64,000 nucleotides of DNA, from NCBI GenBank assembly GCA_022818135.1, contig JAFMSR010000015.1:27700574-27764573 (forward strand), read 5' to 3'. How positions within the stretch are numbered: position 1 is the stretch's first letter; every line of letters begins with the position of its first letter. The notes below the pieces were generated by a model. That model had not been told where the DNA came from, searched no databases, and saw only the letters and a list, made by a program, of their open reading frames with translations. The position numbers were made by a program, and so were the translations under genes. Source of the stretch: Saxidomus purpurata. Lineage: Eukaryota; Mollusca; Bivalvia; Venerida; Veneridae. Below are positions 43,935 through 55,403 of the stretch, piece after piece.

Positions 43935-44054
43935 ATTTGATACTTGCGAAAATCGCAGATATGACTTAATGTTCATTAAACAATCTCGGTGCTGCAAAAT
44001 TGATTTGGTCCAGCTAAATGAAAATGCTAACACTGTCACTGTATATTTATTCAA

Positions 44055-44600
44055 AGGAAACGCTTCATCTCTTTTCTGTTAAAGAACGCTTAAATTTAGT
44101 AAATGGTAAAATATTAATTGTTTCTACGTTCATTTAATGTTGAAACTTTACAGTTGTTTTCCTGTAATAATGTTGGCCTTTAAAGATAGCGGTTGCTTCT
44201 GCTTGAAGCCGTTTCATCTATATGTCAACAGTTTGTTTCGCAGACCACTATTATCTTTGTCATGCTTTTCTACTCTTGTTTTCTACAAAAATACTAAATA
44301 GTTTTAAAACCATCACAAGTAGTTGAATTAATGTCTTCTGAATTATTCTCTATAATGTTAGACATACTATCTTCGTGAAAAATAAGGTTGTTCGAAAATA
44401 TGGTCGCGACAATTTTATCTCTGGTGCAGAAATATTGGGATTTCATCACGCAGTAGATTTTCAAAAAGTACATCTTAAATTCCTGAAACAGTTATTGTGT
44501 ATGGCAACAAACTGCTATTTCTGCTGTTTTTGGGGAATTTGGCAGATTACCAGTGTCATTAATTCGCAAAATTAGAATAATGATATATTGGTATAAAATT
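44055..44600. other. FTL-A upstream region, homologous to FTL-B upstream
   Basis: 44080-44300 matches the 162-bp unit of FTL-B, and 44375-44480 matches 26915-27010 (ATATTGGGATTTCAT, ACATCTTAAAT). The tandem duplication that made the two genes therefore extends at least this far. Confidence 0.65.
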
Positions 44601-45236
44601 ATTAAAAATCCAAATTCAATAGCATGTAAAAGGATGTATTAGTTGGACTTAAATGGCAGTCCCATAAAATACTTTGACTTAATGTAGAAACGCTATTAGA
44701 TGCCCTAGGTTTCGCATATCTATTGAATAATTTAAATGTAAACCCAATAGATATCAATAGTGTCATTCGGAGACATGGTGATCAATATCGGTGTTATTCT
44801 ACACTGTTTATCAAGTGCGTTTTAGGTGTTAATTAAAGAGGGGAAGTTAAGAAAGTTTTGTACGATATGAAGTGTGTGTCAAGTAGAACCAGAATATCTT
44901 TTTTTACTTGTATGTCTTATTTTTTTCACGCTAGAAGTTACCCAAGTATTACTGGGTATGGCCAACATTAACCAAATATCGAGTTTTACTTAAAACTACT
45001 ATAACATCGTTGTTAGTGTAGCAAACTATTTACGAAGCAACACTTAAGAGATGAAACAAACTGTACTTTCTCTTATTTGAATGAGTACAACTGTTGGATT
45101 TTGACTTTCGTCTACATTTACCTCCTGTATTACTACTACACTGCCTTTTGTCAAACGTGTCATTCTTTTCTATTTACTGTACATTGTGTTGAACCGCTTC
45201 ATTGTGTAAATTCGATGACGATAATTTATTTTGAGG

Positions 45237-45677
45237 CTAATAAAATTTGATTCTTGGCTCGATGACTTCACAAATATTATTGTTGTGTACAATACTTAGT
45301 TCACAGTATAGAAACAAATTATACACTGACCGGATATAGCGATGCGAAAAACGATCACGAATCGAGACGTCTTCGGAAACATCGTCGTTTTTCTTTCTTC
45401 TGGGAGATACATATCTTACAACATTAAGCCTATTTAATTTTTCGTTTAAAGCAGAGGAATTTAAGCAGCTGTTAGTCGATAGTTGCAAACCCCGCAACCT
45501 GTGTGACATTCTTTTACTTAAATGAAATACAACTTGTGTTCTTGGTAAATGTGTTTTTGACATGTAATTCTGCGATTGACATCCATTCCTATAATGTATG
45601 TTGACAAAAATCTTTGGAACTTGTGTATTTTTTTCACGGCTAGAGACTTTACTACGGTTTATAGCCGCGTGTTGCAC
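45237..45677 (-). CDS. Unrecognised 146-codon open frame
   Basis: Basic, Arg/Ser/Asn-rich (contains SPRRKKNDDVSEDVSIRDRF), no signal peptide, membrane segment or known motif. No splice sites stand out at its ends. It could be a chance frame or part of an exon; there is no second copy in the window to test conservation. Confidence 0.15.
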   Translation of the reverse strand: MQHAAINRSKVSSREKNTQVPKIFVNIHYRNGCQSQNYMSKTHLPRTQVVFHLSKRMSHRLRGLQLSTNSCLNSSALNEKLNRLNVVRYVSPRRKKNDDVSEDVSIRDRFSHRYIRSVYNLFLYCELSIVHNNNICEVIEPRIKFY

Positions 45678-47200
45678 GGTTTCTAGTGAATAGAATTATT
45701 ACTTTTATTTCACTGAGAAAACTCTTTAATTCACTGGAAACATAAAGCAAATAACTTTCTTTCATAACTACATAGAAAAAGTAAAATGTTTAAAAAAGTA
45801 ATGTGTTCAACATATTAGCAAAGAAGCCTTTAAGAAACAGAAATCGTTTGAAAGGTTACAAACTGCCGGACACTAATGACTTTAAAAGATAAAATTCGTT
45901 TTTCGTTTGCCTACATTAGGCAGGATTAAATTTGAAAGAAATTAATTTTTAAGAAAAAATAAACAAACGAAAGTTGATTAAACCTCAAAGTTTTATGTTT
46001 CATTTCTTTGAAGTTGCTGTAGTATAGTGCAAAATAAACTTTTAAAAAAAGCTAGAAAGCATCGTGCTTGGTTTTTTGGTAAGAAAATGTCACAATGTAT
46101 TGTGAGATATAGATGAAGCAAGACCGAGTTCGGTAATGTATTATATGCCCCCATTATTTGTGATTTATAGATCCTGAAAGTCAAGAACAGTAACATTTGT
46201 GAATAGTTTATCAATAGGCAACGGTAATGACACTTAGATTGTCCAGCCGCTGTCAATGTATACAATCACAAACTGCAAAGTAAACGCTCAAGTCGTTGGT
46301 ATCTATAATTTTAAGCGAAAATGTTACAAACGGCGATTATTCATAAAGACGAGGCACAACAGAGTTCTTCCTCTGCTACAAGGCAATGTACCACAGACGA
46401 TGTGTACAAAGCTTCACTAGATCTTTACCTGGAAAATTCATGTGTTTGTAATGTAGTATGTGATGAAACGAAAGATGGTTGTAACTTAAATATAATATAA
46501 TAAAGTGAGGTCGCAAACCTTAAACAAACTTAAGCAAACTTATTTTTCATTTGCTTTATATAGTGACAAAAACAAAAATCAATGTTCCTTTACATGTGAT
46601 TGAATGTTTCATGTAAATTCATGATGTTCCTTATTCCGTGTTATTGAATAATGTTAATTCATGGTGTTCCTTTTCGTGTCATCGAGTACTTGTTTTAATC
46701 CGTGATGGTATGCATACTGCAAATCGAAGATCTACATAAATGTAATCCATATCAATATAAAGTGCCATTCCCCTGTTTAAAAGCCACTGTCATACAGGTT
46801 TTGTCTGTTTGTTTAATATTCAGTCGTTTAAAGGATTCATTGCAGGTAGTTTCAATCCATTTTACAGATCTGTATGACTAAATCTGGAGTGTCAATTGAG
46901 TTCGGATATTCTCCATGTCTAGATGCCATGGGCTTTGCATATAGGCTAATATCCTGCTTTTTTCTTTATTTTATGTGTTTGTATAAAAGCTCTCTCATAG
47001 ATAAACATGTAACAGGAAAACAGTACATTAGATTTAAATAGTGGTGCAACGATATACACGTATACTGCAACATAGAGCAGGGCCGATACGTACCGCGATG
47101 CTAAGAGTTAATTGAACTACTCAATTTACACATTGATATGCATGTAAAAAAATCAGAAAAAGAAGGAAAAATATTATGTTTGATCATCTTTGTCTCTTTG
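45678..47200. other. Intergenic, nothing else recognised
   Basis: AT-rich sequence with a few short direct repeats near 46580-46690 (ATGTTCCTT, GTGTTCCTT, CATGAT/CATGGT). No repeat family shared with the rest of the window is seen. Confidence 0.5.
46321..46500 (+). CDS. Unrecognised 59-codon open frame
   Basis: Starts MLQTAIIHKDE and has a C-terminal Cys cluster (CVCNVVCDETKDGC). No further support; a chance frame is likely. Confidence 0.12.
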   Translation: MLQTAIIHKDEAQQSSSSATRQCTTDDVYKASLDLYLENSCVCNVVCDETKDGCNLNII

Positions 47201-47201
47201 G

Positions 47202-47252
<51 letters not shown>
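47202..47252. repeat. (TA)n microsatellite
   Basis: About 25 uninterrupted TA units. Confidence 0.98.
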
Positions 47253-47254
<2 letters not shown>

Positions 47255-47498
47255 TCGAGTAAGCTTGAAATAGGCAGTTTCGGGATCGTTCGTGACCAAC
47301 TTTTGGCACTGTATTTACGGTAGATAGATATTTTATAGATTTTTTTATAAAGAGTACATACATGGCTAAAACAAACATGAATCCAATAAAGCAATATCAC
47401 TACATAAAGTAGTAATTTGGTTTTACTTTATTTTCTTAGCTTTTCTATAACATCATACATCGCAAAACGTATTGTACTTAGAGGATAATATACGGCAG

Positions 47499-47606
47499 AG
47501 CCGGGCCGGGACGTGATAATCGGCCCGCAGGAAGCATAATGGCACGAGGGCTTTAGCCCGAGTGCTATTATGCGACTGAGGGCCGATTATACGTTCCGGC
47601 TCGGCC
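47499..47606. repeat. Nested GC-rich hairpin
   Basis: Outer arms GCCGGGCCGGGACGTGATAA..and TTATACGTTCCGGCTCGGC; inner arms GCATAATGGCACGAGGGCT and AGCCCGAGTGCTATTATGC. GC content is far above the surroundings. A perfect palindrome GGCCGATTATCGCATAATCGGCC-type segment lies further on at 48000-48022, suggesting a related unit. Confidence 0.8.
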
Positions 47607-48990
47607 CAGTCGTGAATTAATGCCTATAATACATTTCTTACGTTTTTAATCAGTAATCTATCTTACAATGTGCAAAACTACTATTAGATACTAGAAAAAA
47701 ACTTAGTAATGCCCATATCACGTTCATTTAGTGATGATGATTTAAAGTTGGTATTTTTACTCACTTCACGATCATTCCTTGAAGTTTTTATCGTTATGCG
47801 TCATCTTTTTCCTGGTGTTGATGGTATTTAACTTTCGATAAACTCGTGTGTATCCTGTAACACTCATAATTGAATATCTATTTCCTATCACTTTGTTTTA
47901 GATGATCTCTTTTGATCGCGATTCAATTGATTTTTCGCTTGCGGCCATTTTATTCAAGAGGTGACGTAGCCGTTGACGTCGCGTGTCCCTTTTCTGAAGG
48001 CCGATTATCGCATAATCGGCCCTCACGCGCGGGCCAATTATTTTATAATGCCCTGACCGTAAAGATAATCATCATAATACTATACAAATTTGCTACTATA
48101 TACAGTAACATATGTATTATTGCTTTATATTTCGATCATCTGAATAAACGTTTTCCGAGTACTCGATCGGAAGATGGACCGAGTATTAGATTATCAATTT
48201 TGGTATTCGTTGCCATCCCTTATACAAAAATACAAAAATGTTCCGAAATTTCAATCTGGAGTAATGCAACTACTTAGTTAACTTATACTTCTACTCTTTT
48301 CATTTGTGTTTACTCTGTTGAACATTTAAAATATTTTTTAACTTCAATGTAGAAAAAGTCGTAGCGGGACTTCCATAGCTACTAGCTGCCTCAAGAGCTC
48401 TACTGATTTCCGTACCGATAACAATGTGTAAATTTGGCATTTTTCTGCCTCTTGTGAGAATGTCGCGAAGCATCTGATACAGGTAGTATCTAGTCTTTGT
48501 GGTCACTATCTCATTCTCTTCCTTTCTTACTTTACCTTAACCGGACCGTACTGGAACTCAAGCTGTAAAACTCTATGTTCCTACACCATAAGTTTTGCGT
48601 CTGCCGTTATTTTCTGCCATCAAAGGGGGAGGCCAAAAGAAGTTGCACCCACATAAATATATATGAAAGCTTCCAACACATTTCCACTCCCTTCTACCTG
48701 GAGGTGCAGGTGACATTGCTCCTGTCTTCAATAAACTGTAGCGTTGTCCATATAGTCCTTCTCTCAGTACTGACTGTCTCATATCCATTTTCTATAACCA
48801 TTCCAGTATTGTTTCCCCTCGCCTATTGTCCTACTTTCTCTATCACTTCTGTCATCATCAAACCCACTTTGCAAAGTTAAGCTCAATAAATTATTGTTCT
48901 GGATCATATTCGTCCACTTTCACATTATCACTAACAATCACTTTCCTCAAATACCCATCATATGACTTCTTCAATTTTAATTGCCTTTTT
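47607..48990. other. Intergenic, no gene recognised
   Basis: Contains the palindrome near 48000-48022 and a GACGTAGCC..GACGTCGCG segment near 47962-47980. Open frames near 48575-48880 overlap on both strands without motifs. Confidence 0.45.
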
Positions 48991-49720
48991 AGCTCACCTG
49001 GCTTAGCCAGTGTGAGCTTTTAAGTTGGATGATTGCCCGTCGTCCGTCGTTCGTAAACGTTTTGATTCAAACAACATCTCCTCTGAAACAACTGGGCCAA
49101 TTTTGATGAAACTATGCAAGGATGTTCCTTGCATAAAGCTCTACCAAAATTGTGACCCCGGGTATATGCTCTATAACTGTTTAAAGTTTCAAGTAATACC
49201 CTTCAGTACTTTTGGAGTTATGCTCCGGACAAGATTAATCAAGTAAATGTAACAAAGGGAAATGATTCAAAAAGTTGGCAAGGTAGTGTTATGGTTCGTA
49301 AGCACTGCACTACATTGTGCTCTTTCACTGTATCAAAGTTCAAGTAATTCCCTTCACTACTTTCAGAGTTATGCTCCGGACAAGAAAAATCAAGAAAATG
49401 TAACAAAGGGGGATAATTCAAAAATAGGCAAGGTAGAGTTATTGTTCTTAAGTACTGCACTTCCCCTTCTTCTTGTGCTCTATAACTGTATTTAGTTTCA
49501 AGTAATTCCCTTCTGTACTTTTGGAGTTATGCTCCGGACAAAAAAATCAAGAACATGTAACAAAGGGCAATTATTTAAAAAATTAGCAAGGTATAGTTAT
49601 TCTTCTTTGGCACTGCACTTTCTGTCAATGTTCTCTGCCTGTGTGTAAAGTTTAAACAATTTCCTTGAATAGCTTTATAGTTATGCTCCGGACAAAAGTG
49701 TGCGGACGGACGGAGCCAAT
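48991..49720 (+). mobile_element. Helentron-like AGCTCACC head joined to a 146-bp-family array
   Basis: It starts TTTAGCTCACCTGGCTTAGC with the 5' hairpin and GTCCGTCGT tract of the AGCTCACC family. From 49200 it continues as three to four diverged units of the 146-bp family (GGAGTTATGCTCCGGACAAG recurring near 49210, 49370, 49525 and 49680), ending in GCGGACGGACGGAG. The 3' hairpin end is not found. Confidence 0.55.
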
Positions 49721-49727
49721 TACCACA

Positions 49728-49869
49728 ATTACAGAAAAGACTAAGTTAAACATTGAATTACAGAAAGCAACAACTGAATTACAGAAAATAACAATACTGA
49801 ATTACAGAAAACAACATCATTAAATTACAGAAAACAACAGCATTAAATTACAGAAAACAAGAGCATTGA
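49728..49869 (+). repeat. Short minisatellite, 21-23-bp units (first longer), six units
   Basis: ATTACAGAAAACAACA-type unit with small variants, immediately after the GGAC tract. Confidence 0.85.
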
Positions 49870-52800
49870 CAGGCAATCATCGGAAGTAATTTACATAAAA
49901 CGTTCAAATAAACTCGAGCAGAATGTTCTTTGGTCCAAACACGGGACAAATACCACATAAAATTCAAGCATGACAACTACCGACCAATTTTTCCCTTCAA
50001 TAACTTTTTTGCTCTTCTCTACAGAAGTCTCAAAGCAGATGTGTTGATTTCGGTAATTACATAAGGCTTTGAACGGATGTGCAAACAAATCGAACGAATA
50101 ACAAATAAGCATTTACTAACAATATCCGTTCTTGACAACAACAATTACATTAACAAATTATGTCTTTCTCTGCAACTATCGAACTTGGAAACCACCCGAG
50201 AAACATGTTTTATGTTCCCCGATTGTAAATGACAGTATGAAATGATTATGAAATATTTGTCAATTTGCTTTTGAAAACATACGACTGATTTATATGTTAA
50301 GGTATATTGGACACTATTTAGGAACGATCGCCGCACCAGTCGTCTCAGTGCTTGTATGCACAGGTTCATGAATATTGATGATCGACAAGAAATATAGTTT
50401 AGGTATATAAAGAAATCTGATGGAATACACAAACTATTTAAATAAAGCTTCGCGGGAATAATTTCAATTTGATATGTTGACAGGCGAAATAGTATTTGTT
50501 TTGGTTTATGCATTTTAAATGGACGGAATATCGGTATAGGTATTGTTGGATGGTAATGTGAATATTCCAGTTTTATTTCATGAATTCATAATAACTGACG
50601 TAGGCTGCTGTAGCAAGAGAAAACATCACACCATTCGATGTTCAATTTATCGCTGACTAGCCATGAAATTTCGTTCTATTTATACAAAAACATCCAAGAT
50701 ACATACAAAAGCAGTTAACACGTAACGGCAAGGCGGGGAGCGTTAACTAACTCAGAATTTGCTAGCGTTTCGCGCAGTACACCACTTCATTTTTACGGAA
50801 TCCACATGTGAAACATTTCTGATAATGATCAATCCACTTTCCCATACCTATACCTAGTTTGATCACAAATATCTAAATCCCCTGCACAGCAGCCGGCTTG
50901 TCCTTCCATTCTTGCTGCTTAAATCATTATCCTAGCTGTGAGTTCCCTTATAGCTCATTCCACTCGAATAATTGTAAAGGGACAAGGTCTACTAAGTAGA
51001 CTTTTTTATCATCTCGCACGTTTTAGCTCACCAGGCACAAAGTGCCAGGGTGAGATATTAGTATCGCTCACCGTTCTGCGTCGGTCGAACGTTACAATAC
51101 GTCGTACGCCCTTTCATTTTTTCTTTAAAATAACATATCCACTGAAACCACTGGAAATGTTTGCCAACAGTAATTTAATAATCATAAGGACAAAACACCA
51201 ATTTTACTTAATTTTAATACATATACTTTTATTTTTGAAATATAAGTATGGCTTAAGAATATGGTATTGTGCTTGTTAGAATGACATCTGCTTGCAAATT
51301 TAAATGAGTTTCATATTTTTGACAAATCTATTTCGATAACTTATCGATTTTTTTTTAATTTTTGAATCGCCTTTTATATGGTAGCAAAATAAGAAAAAAC
51401 ATTCAGACAGGGTCACCAGACAAATTTCTGTAGCTGGTAAAATACAGCGTTATTCTCGTCAAAGCTGGCACATTTTACAGCGTATTGCCAACGAACTTTT
51501 TATTTTATGAACAAGCAGTAAATGTTTAGACTGAATTTTGATATAATAAATGAAACCCTATTCTTCTGAATCCAGAGATACGAACGTTTATATTCAAGCA
51601 CCCGTGAGAAATAGGTTGGGCGGTAAATGACGTCGCGACGTCAACGTCTCCTGCGCGTCTTCCTTTGAAATAGCACCACGTAAAAGCCGATTTATCATAG
51701 ATTATAATTATATGCCAAATATGACAGTTTTCTAAGAACATATTTCGATTCTTTCACAATATATAAGATAATTTATTTTCAATTTATGAGATAGATAATT
51801 TTGCATTTGATTTTCTGGCCTGTGTGTAATAGAAATGTAAAGTTCGTGTGTAATTTGTGTGTAATTATTTTTATAAGTTTTTATCTATCTGGAATGTGAT
51901 ACCTGAATGTTCCTGAATAGAGTTAATTCCTCTTGAATGGGGTATGTAACTAGGTCTGCATTGTCTAGAATGTCAATGAGGTTAGAGATTAATTGTATAA
52001 CCCTCCCTCATTATTACTATGCTATACTGTATGTTCCTCTATTTCTAATGTAACGTTTAAGTGGCATTTCATTAGTTCCAATGGATTTCTTTCTTTTCGT
52101 GTTTGTTCATTTTTTTAATGTAGCCTATTAATGAGATTTGTAGTTTATTATGTTATTTCTCTTTCGGTTGATCACGTAGCCATTAACACAGACAGCATAG
52201 AAAAAGCCGATGCTTTCTCTGTGTTAGAAAAGGGAACCTTTTTCTGACATAACTTGGACAGACATACCCCGGAAAAAAATGGGACAGACATACCAAAATA
52301 AAAAAACTTAAAACTGTAGTTAATTCATTTTTCAATTTGAATTTTTAATCGCACTATTACATACGTTTCTAAATAAATGTAAACCTATTTCAAATTGAAC
52401 AGTTTATAATAAATATCTTTCAGTCTATTAAAAACAAGGAAAGCTAAACGATCGAGAAGATGACAAGACAAGATATGAATAAATGTTAATAACATAGTAG
52501 AGAAATGAAGTCCTCACTGGTCTGATTACAACACCTCGTCATCTTGTCTTAGTTCTTCTTTAGAAAAACTGTCCATTTAGTACTAATTCTGGTTCTACAG
52601 AAAGCTACTCTTAAGTGGGAGCATTTTATCAATGTGTGGTTGTCTTTATTTAGACTACATCATATAGAGGCTAATACAAATTGACGTGTCCGTATTACGA
52701 TCATATATTTCTAGAATACGAATATTGTTGATTTTTTCAGGGCAATGTACTTCCACTATGTTGCTCACATATACAGATCTATAGCAAAATGACTTTTGGT

Positions 52801-53459
52801 GCGCACCCTGTTAATACGGATGATTGAAAAACATTAAATAGTAAATAAATACATGTATGTGCGTTTATTAATATTTATTCAAGTGTTATCAATAACAGCA
52901 GGAACGTATTACATCTGTAGCCTACATGTACGTCTACTTTCCAACACCAATCTGGAAAAGAGTTTCAAAGTCTATAAGTCGAAAAGTAATGTAGTGAAAA
53001 CAGAATCTTAGAAAGTTTCTACTGCTGTTAACGTTTTCTTTTGTCTGGCAACATCATTTTCACTCTGGTTAAAATCAGGGAAGCGCGTATATACATAGAA
53101 CTTATAGAACTACGAATTATAACAAGAGCAATAAAAGCTTCTTGAGAACAAAACTATATAGCGGACAGTTAACGTTCACAGTTTATTACAAGTAGACTAA
53201 AACACTTATTATACTTATACTTATACTTATATTTTTACAAAAATGAGGTCGACAGGAAAGAAGATACAGTACAGGATACAAAACAGTAAAAAAGATAAAT
53301 AGCAACTAGAGCTATTACTACATATGATTAAATTAACCCAACAAATGTACCTAGTCACAAGAAATAACTTCTCTCCTTACCATTACCATAATAATAAATA
53401 TTGTAACATGCTCACTGCTGTGGTTCAGGAATTACAAAGTAGATACATAATTAAGTTAA
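49870..53459. other. Gene-poor stretch; AGCTCACC head fragment at 51027-51160
   Basis: At 51027-51160 another 5' hairpin of the AGCTCACC family is present (AGCTCACCAGGCACAAAGTG..GGTGAG) with a diverged continuation. A perfect palindrome TGACGTCGCGACGTCA lies at 51628-51643. Open frames of up to 122 codons here show no motif, and I see no exon pairs with splice sites. Confidence 0.5.
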
Positions 53460-54080
53460 TGACTTTTGATTCCCTAATATTACCTTGACATTGAATCAAG
53501 ACAGCCCGAGAAACACACTACGCACATTGTCTTAATATTGTGAACATTTGAACAATCATAGAAATCCTTCAATGGGTTTGAGAGATAGTAACCTTTACCT
53601 TAAGCTTGCACAATTAGAACATATGTTGCATATCATATTGATAATCTGAAGTTCATTAAAATTTTTCATTGGATTAAGGTGATATGAAGCAGATCGGTAC
53701 TATTCATGACCTAAAGAATAACCATGACCTAGAGCACATGATGTGGCAAACATGCATTCTGCATACTGTCTTGACAAAACGAACATTTGACTTTCAAGAA
53801 AATCCGTAAAGGGGTTAAAGAGATAACGAGCGAACACGGCAACCAAATGACCTTTAATGTGGCAGGGTTTAATCTTAGGTTTTGCTAGTCTTCTTGATAA
53901 GATGAACATATGACCCTTGATATATAAAATTTCTTCAAGGGTTCAAAAGATATGGAGCGGACACGACAATTCAATGACCCTCCAAGTGTGACATTGATTT
54001 TGAGGCGATGCATAGGCTCTACACGTTGTCTTGGTAAGATGAACATTTGATCCAGGTTTCATGGAAATCCTGCATGGGGT
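53460..54080 (+). repeat. Degenerate tandem array, roughly 120-bp units
   Basis: Units share a (G/A)TCTTGA(C/T)AAGA(T/C)GAACAT-type block (53780, 53903, 54039), followed by AAATCC(T/G)..GGGTT and a GACCTT block. Four to five units. Confidence 0.7.
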
Positions 54081-54112
54081 TTAGAAGCAAAAACAAAAAA
54101 GAATCCAAGGGT

Positions 54113-54475
54113 GGTGCGGTGGTCGAGTGATTAACGCTCTGTACTACCAATCCGGAGGTCCCCGGCTCGAGTCCCGATTGGGTCACTGGAAATTTCAGAA
54201 ACGTTTTTCAGTGTTAACCACCAATCTAGAGATGAATTAGTCGGAAACCCAGAGGTAGTCACACGTGTAACGGTGCTATACACCGGGCTACACCGGGCAT
54301 TTAAAAGAACCGAGGGGTATATTTGTAAAAGAGCTAGGGTCTGGTATCCGGATTCCCTTGTTTCTGAATCTGTCTCTCTTTAACCTGCGCCTGTTAGGAG
54401 TTTTAGCAAGTTCACACAGGGAGAAGTCCCGGGGTCACCTGAGACTTATAAACAATAAAAAAAGACTCGAACTAA
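54113..54475 (+). mobile_element. tRNA-derived SINE
   Basis: The head has an A box (GGTCGAGTGATTAACGC) and a B box (GGCTCGAGTCC) spaced as in a tRNA. A longer non-tRNA body follows (CCACCAATCTAGAGATGAAT, CGGTGCTATACACCGGG) and an A-rich end near 54465. The tRNA part lacks proper stems. Confidence 0.7.
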
Positions 54476-54689
54476 GCCCCAAAACTTTGTAAGTTTGAAA
54501 AGGTATAAAAACTGAAGTTTATACAGTATGTTTTTGTACACGTGCATTGTGTCATATCCGTCACTAATGTGAAATAATAAGAATTTTCATACTGAGACTT
54601 AGTAGATATGAGTAATGTGATGAAAACCCTACCAACAAAATTTTATGATACTAAACTTGAAGTTTGTTTTATCTCTTGCATGTACAATA

Positions 54690-54776
54690 GTGTCTTTGGT
54701 ACGTGGCATTTTTGTAGTGTCTTTGGTACGTGCAATAGTGTCTTTGGTACGTGGCATGCGTTTTGGTTCGGGGCAT

Positions 54777-54815
<39 letters not shown>

Positions 54816-54837
54816 TGATATTATTTTTGTTTTTAAC
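54690..54837 (+). mobile_element. Penelope-like 3' tail module, degenerate, with poly-C tract
   Basis: On the plus strand it contains three copies of GTGTCTTTGGTACGTG, then GCGTTTTGGTTCGGGGCATT, a run of about 33 C (54778-54811), and CTGTTTGATATTATTTTTGT. This is the reverse complement of the module at 59420-59490. The poly-C run replaces the short GGG/CCC in the other copies and may be a length error. Confidence 0.6.
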
Positions 54838-55259
54838 ATTCACTTTTTTACAAATATACACAGGCTTTTCAGTTCGGTGTCTTGATGATAAATAATAGCT
54901 TTGTCTCATTATACTGTGTTGTATTTATTAGCATGGATCTATCGTGTCAAAATCTTGAAATATATACCTGTCCAAAGGTTCCACATATCTGAGTACAGAG
55001 CTTACAAATCGAGCATATTGTTGAATTCTTAAGAATTCCAAATTCATATCTTTGTACCGCATTGTGGGCTGGAATTAGTCAGAATAGCTACATTATAAGC
55101 AAGAGTCTTGAATGATCTGCTTGTATATTGTGTTATTTATTTTTTATTAAATTTATAAAACTACAAATATTGATTGGTATGTTGCTTCTGTTACAAAAAT
55201 CTTATAAATATACTAAAAAATAATCTTTTAAATAAAGATTAAACATTGTTTTTGTTTTA
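54838..55259 (-). other. 3' UTR / downstream region of the thioester protein gene
   Basis: On the minus strand, AATAAA lies at 55136-55141, about 120 bp past the stop codon, a plausible polyadenylation signal. Confidence 0.5.
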
Positions 55260-55403
55260 TCATGGCTTTTTGAGTGAAGTGAATAATAGATAAATACTTG
55301 GTTCATAGTAATCGTAGACCGTCACGTGACACGCTTGGCTTTTAACAACTGGGTCAGCTCTGTCCATTTTAACATCAATACACATCCTGCTTGTATGTTC
55401 AAT
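55260..55403 (-). CDS. TEP: TEP exon k: last exon
   Basis: 144 bp including TGA at 55260-55262; [30 protein letters not shown] then a short tail. Confidence 0.9.
   Translation of the reverse strand: MEHTSRMCIDVKMDRADPVVKSQACHVTVYDYYEPSIYLLFTSLKKP

Noticed and set aside
50145..50513. 122-codon minus-strand frame as a gene
   Set aside because: No motif, no signal for splicing, composition of ordinary AT-rich DNA; frames of this length occur by chance here.
54113..54190. A functional tRNA gene
   Set aside because: A and B boxes are present, but the acceptor and anticodon stems do not pair and a SINE body follows.
54608..54909. Frames with poly-Pro or poly-Gly
   Set aside because: They depend on the poly-C run inside a degenerate repeat.
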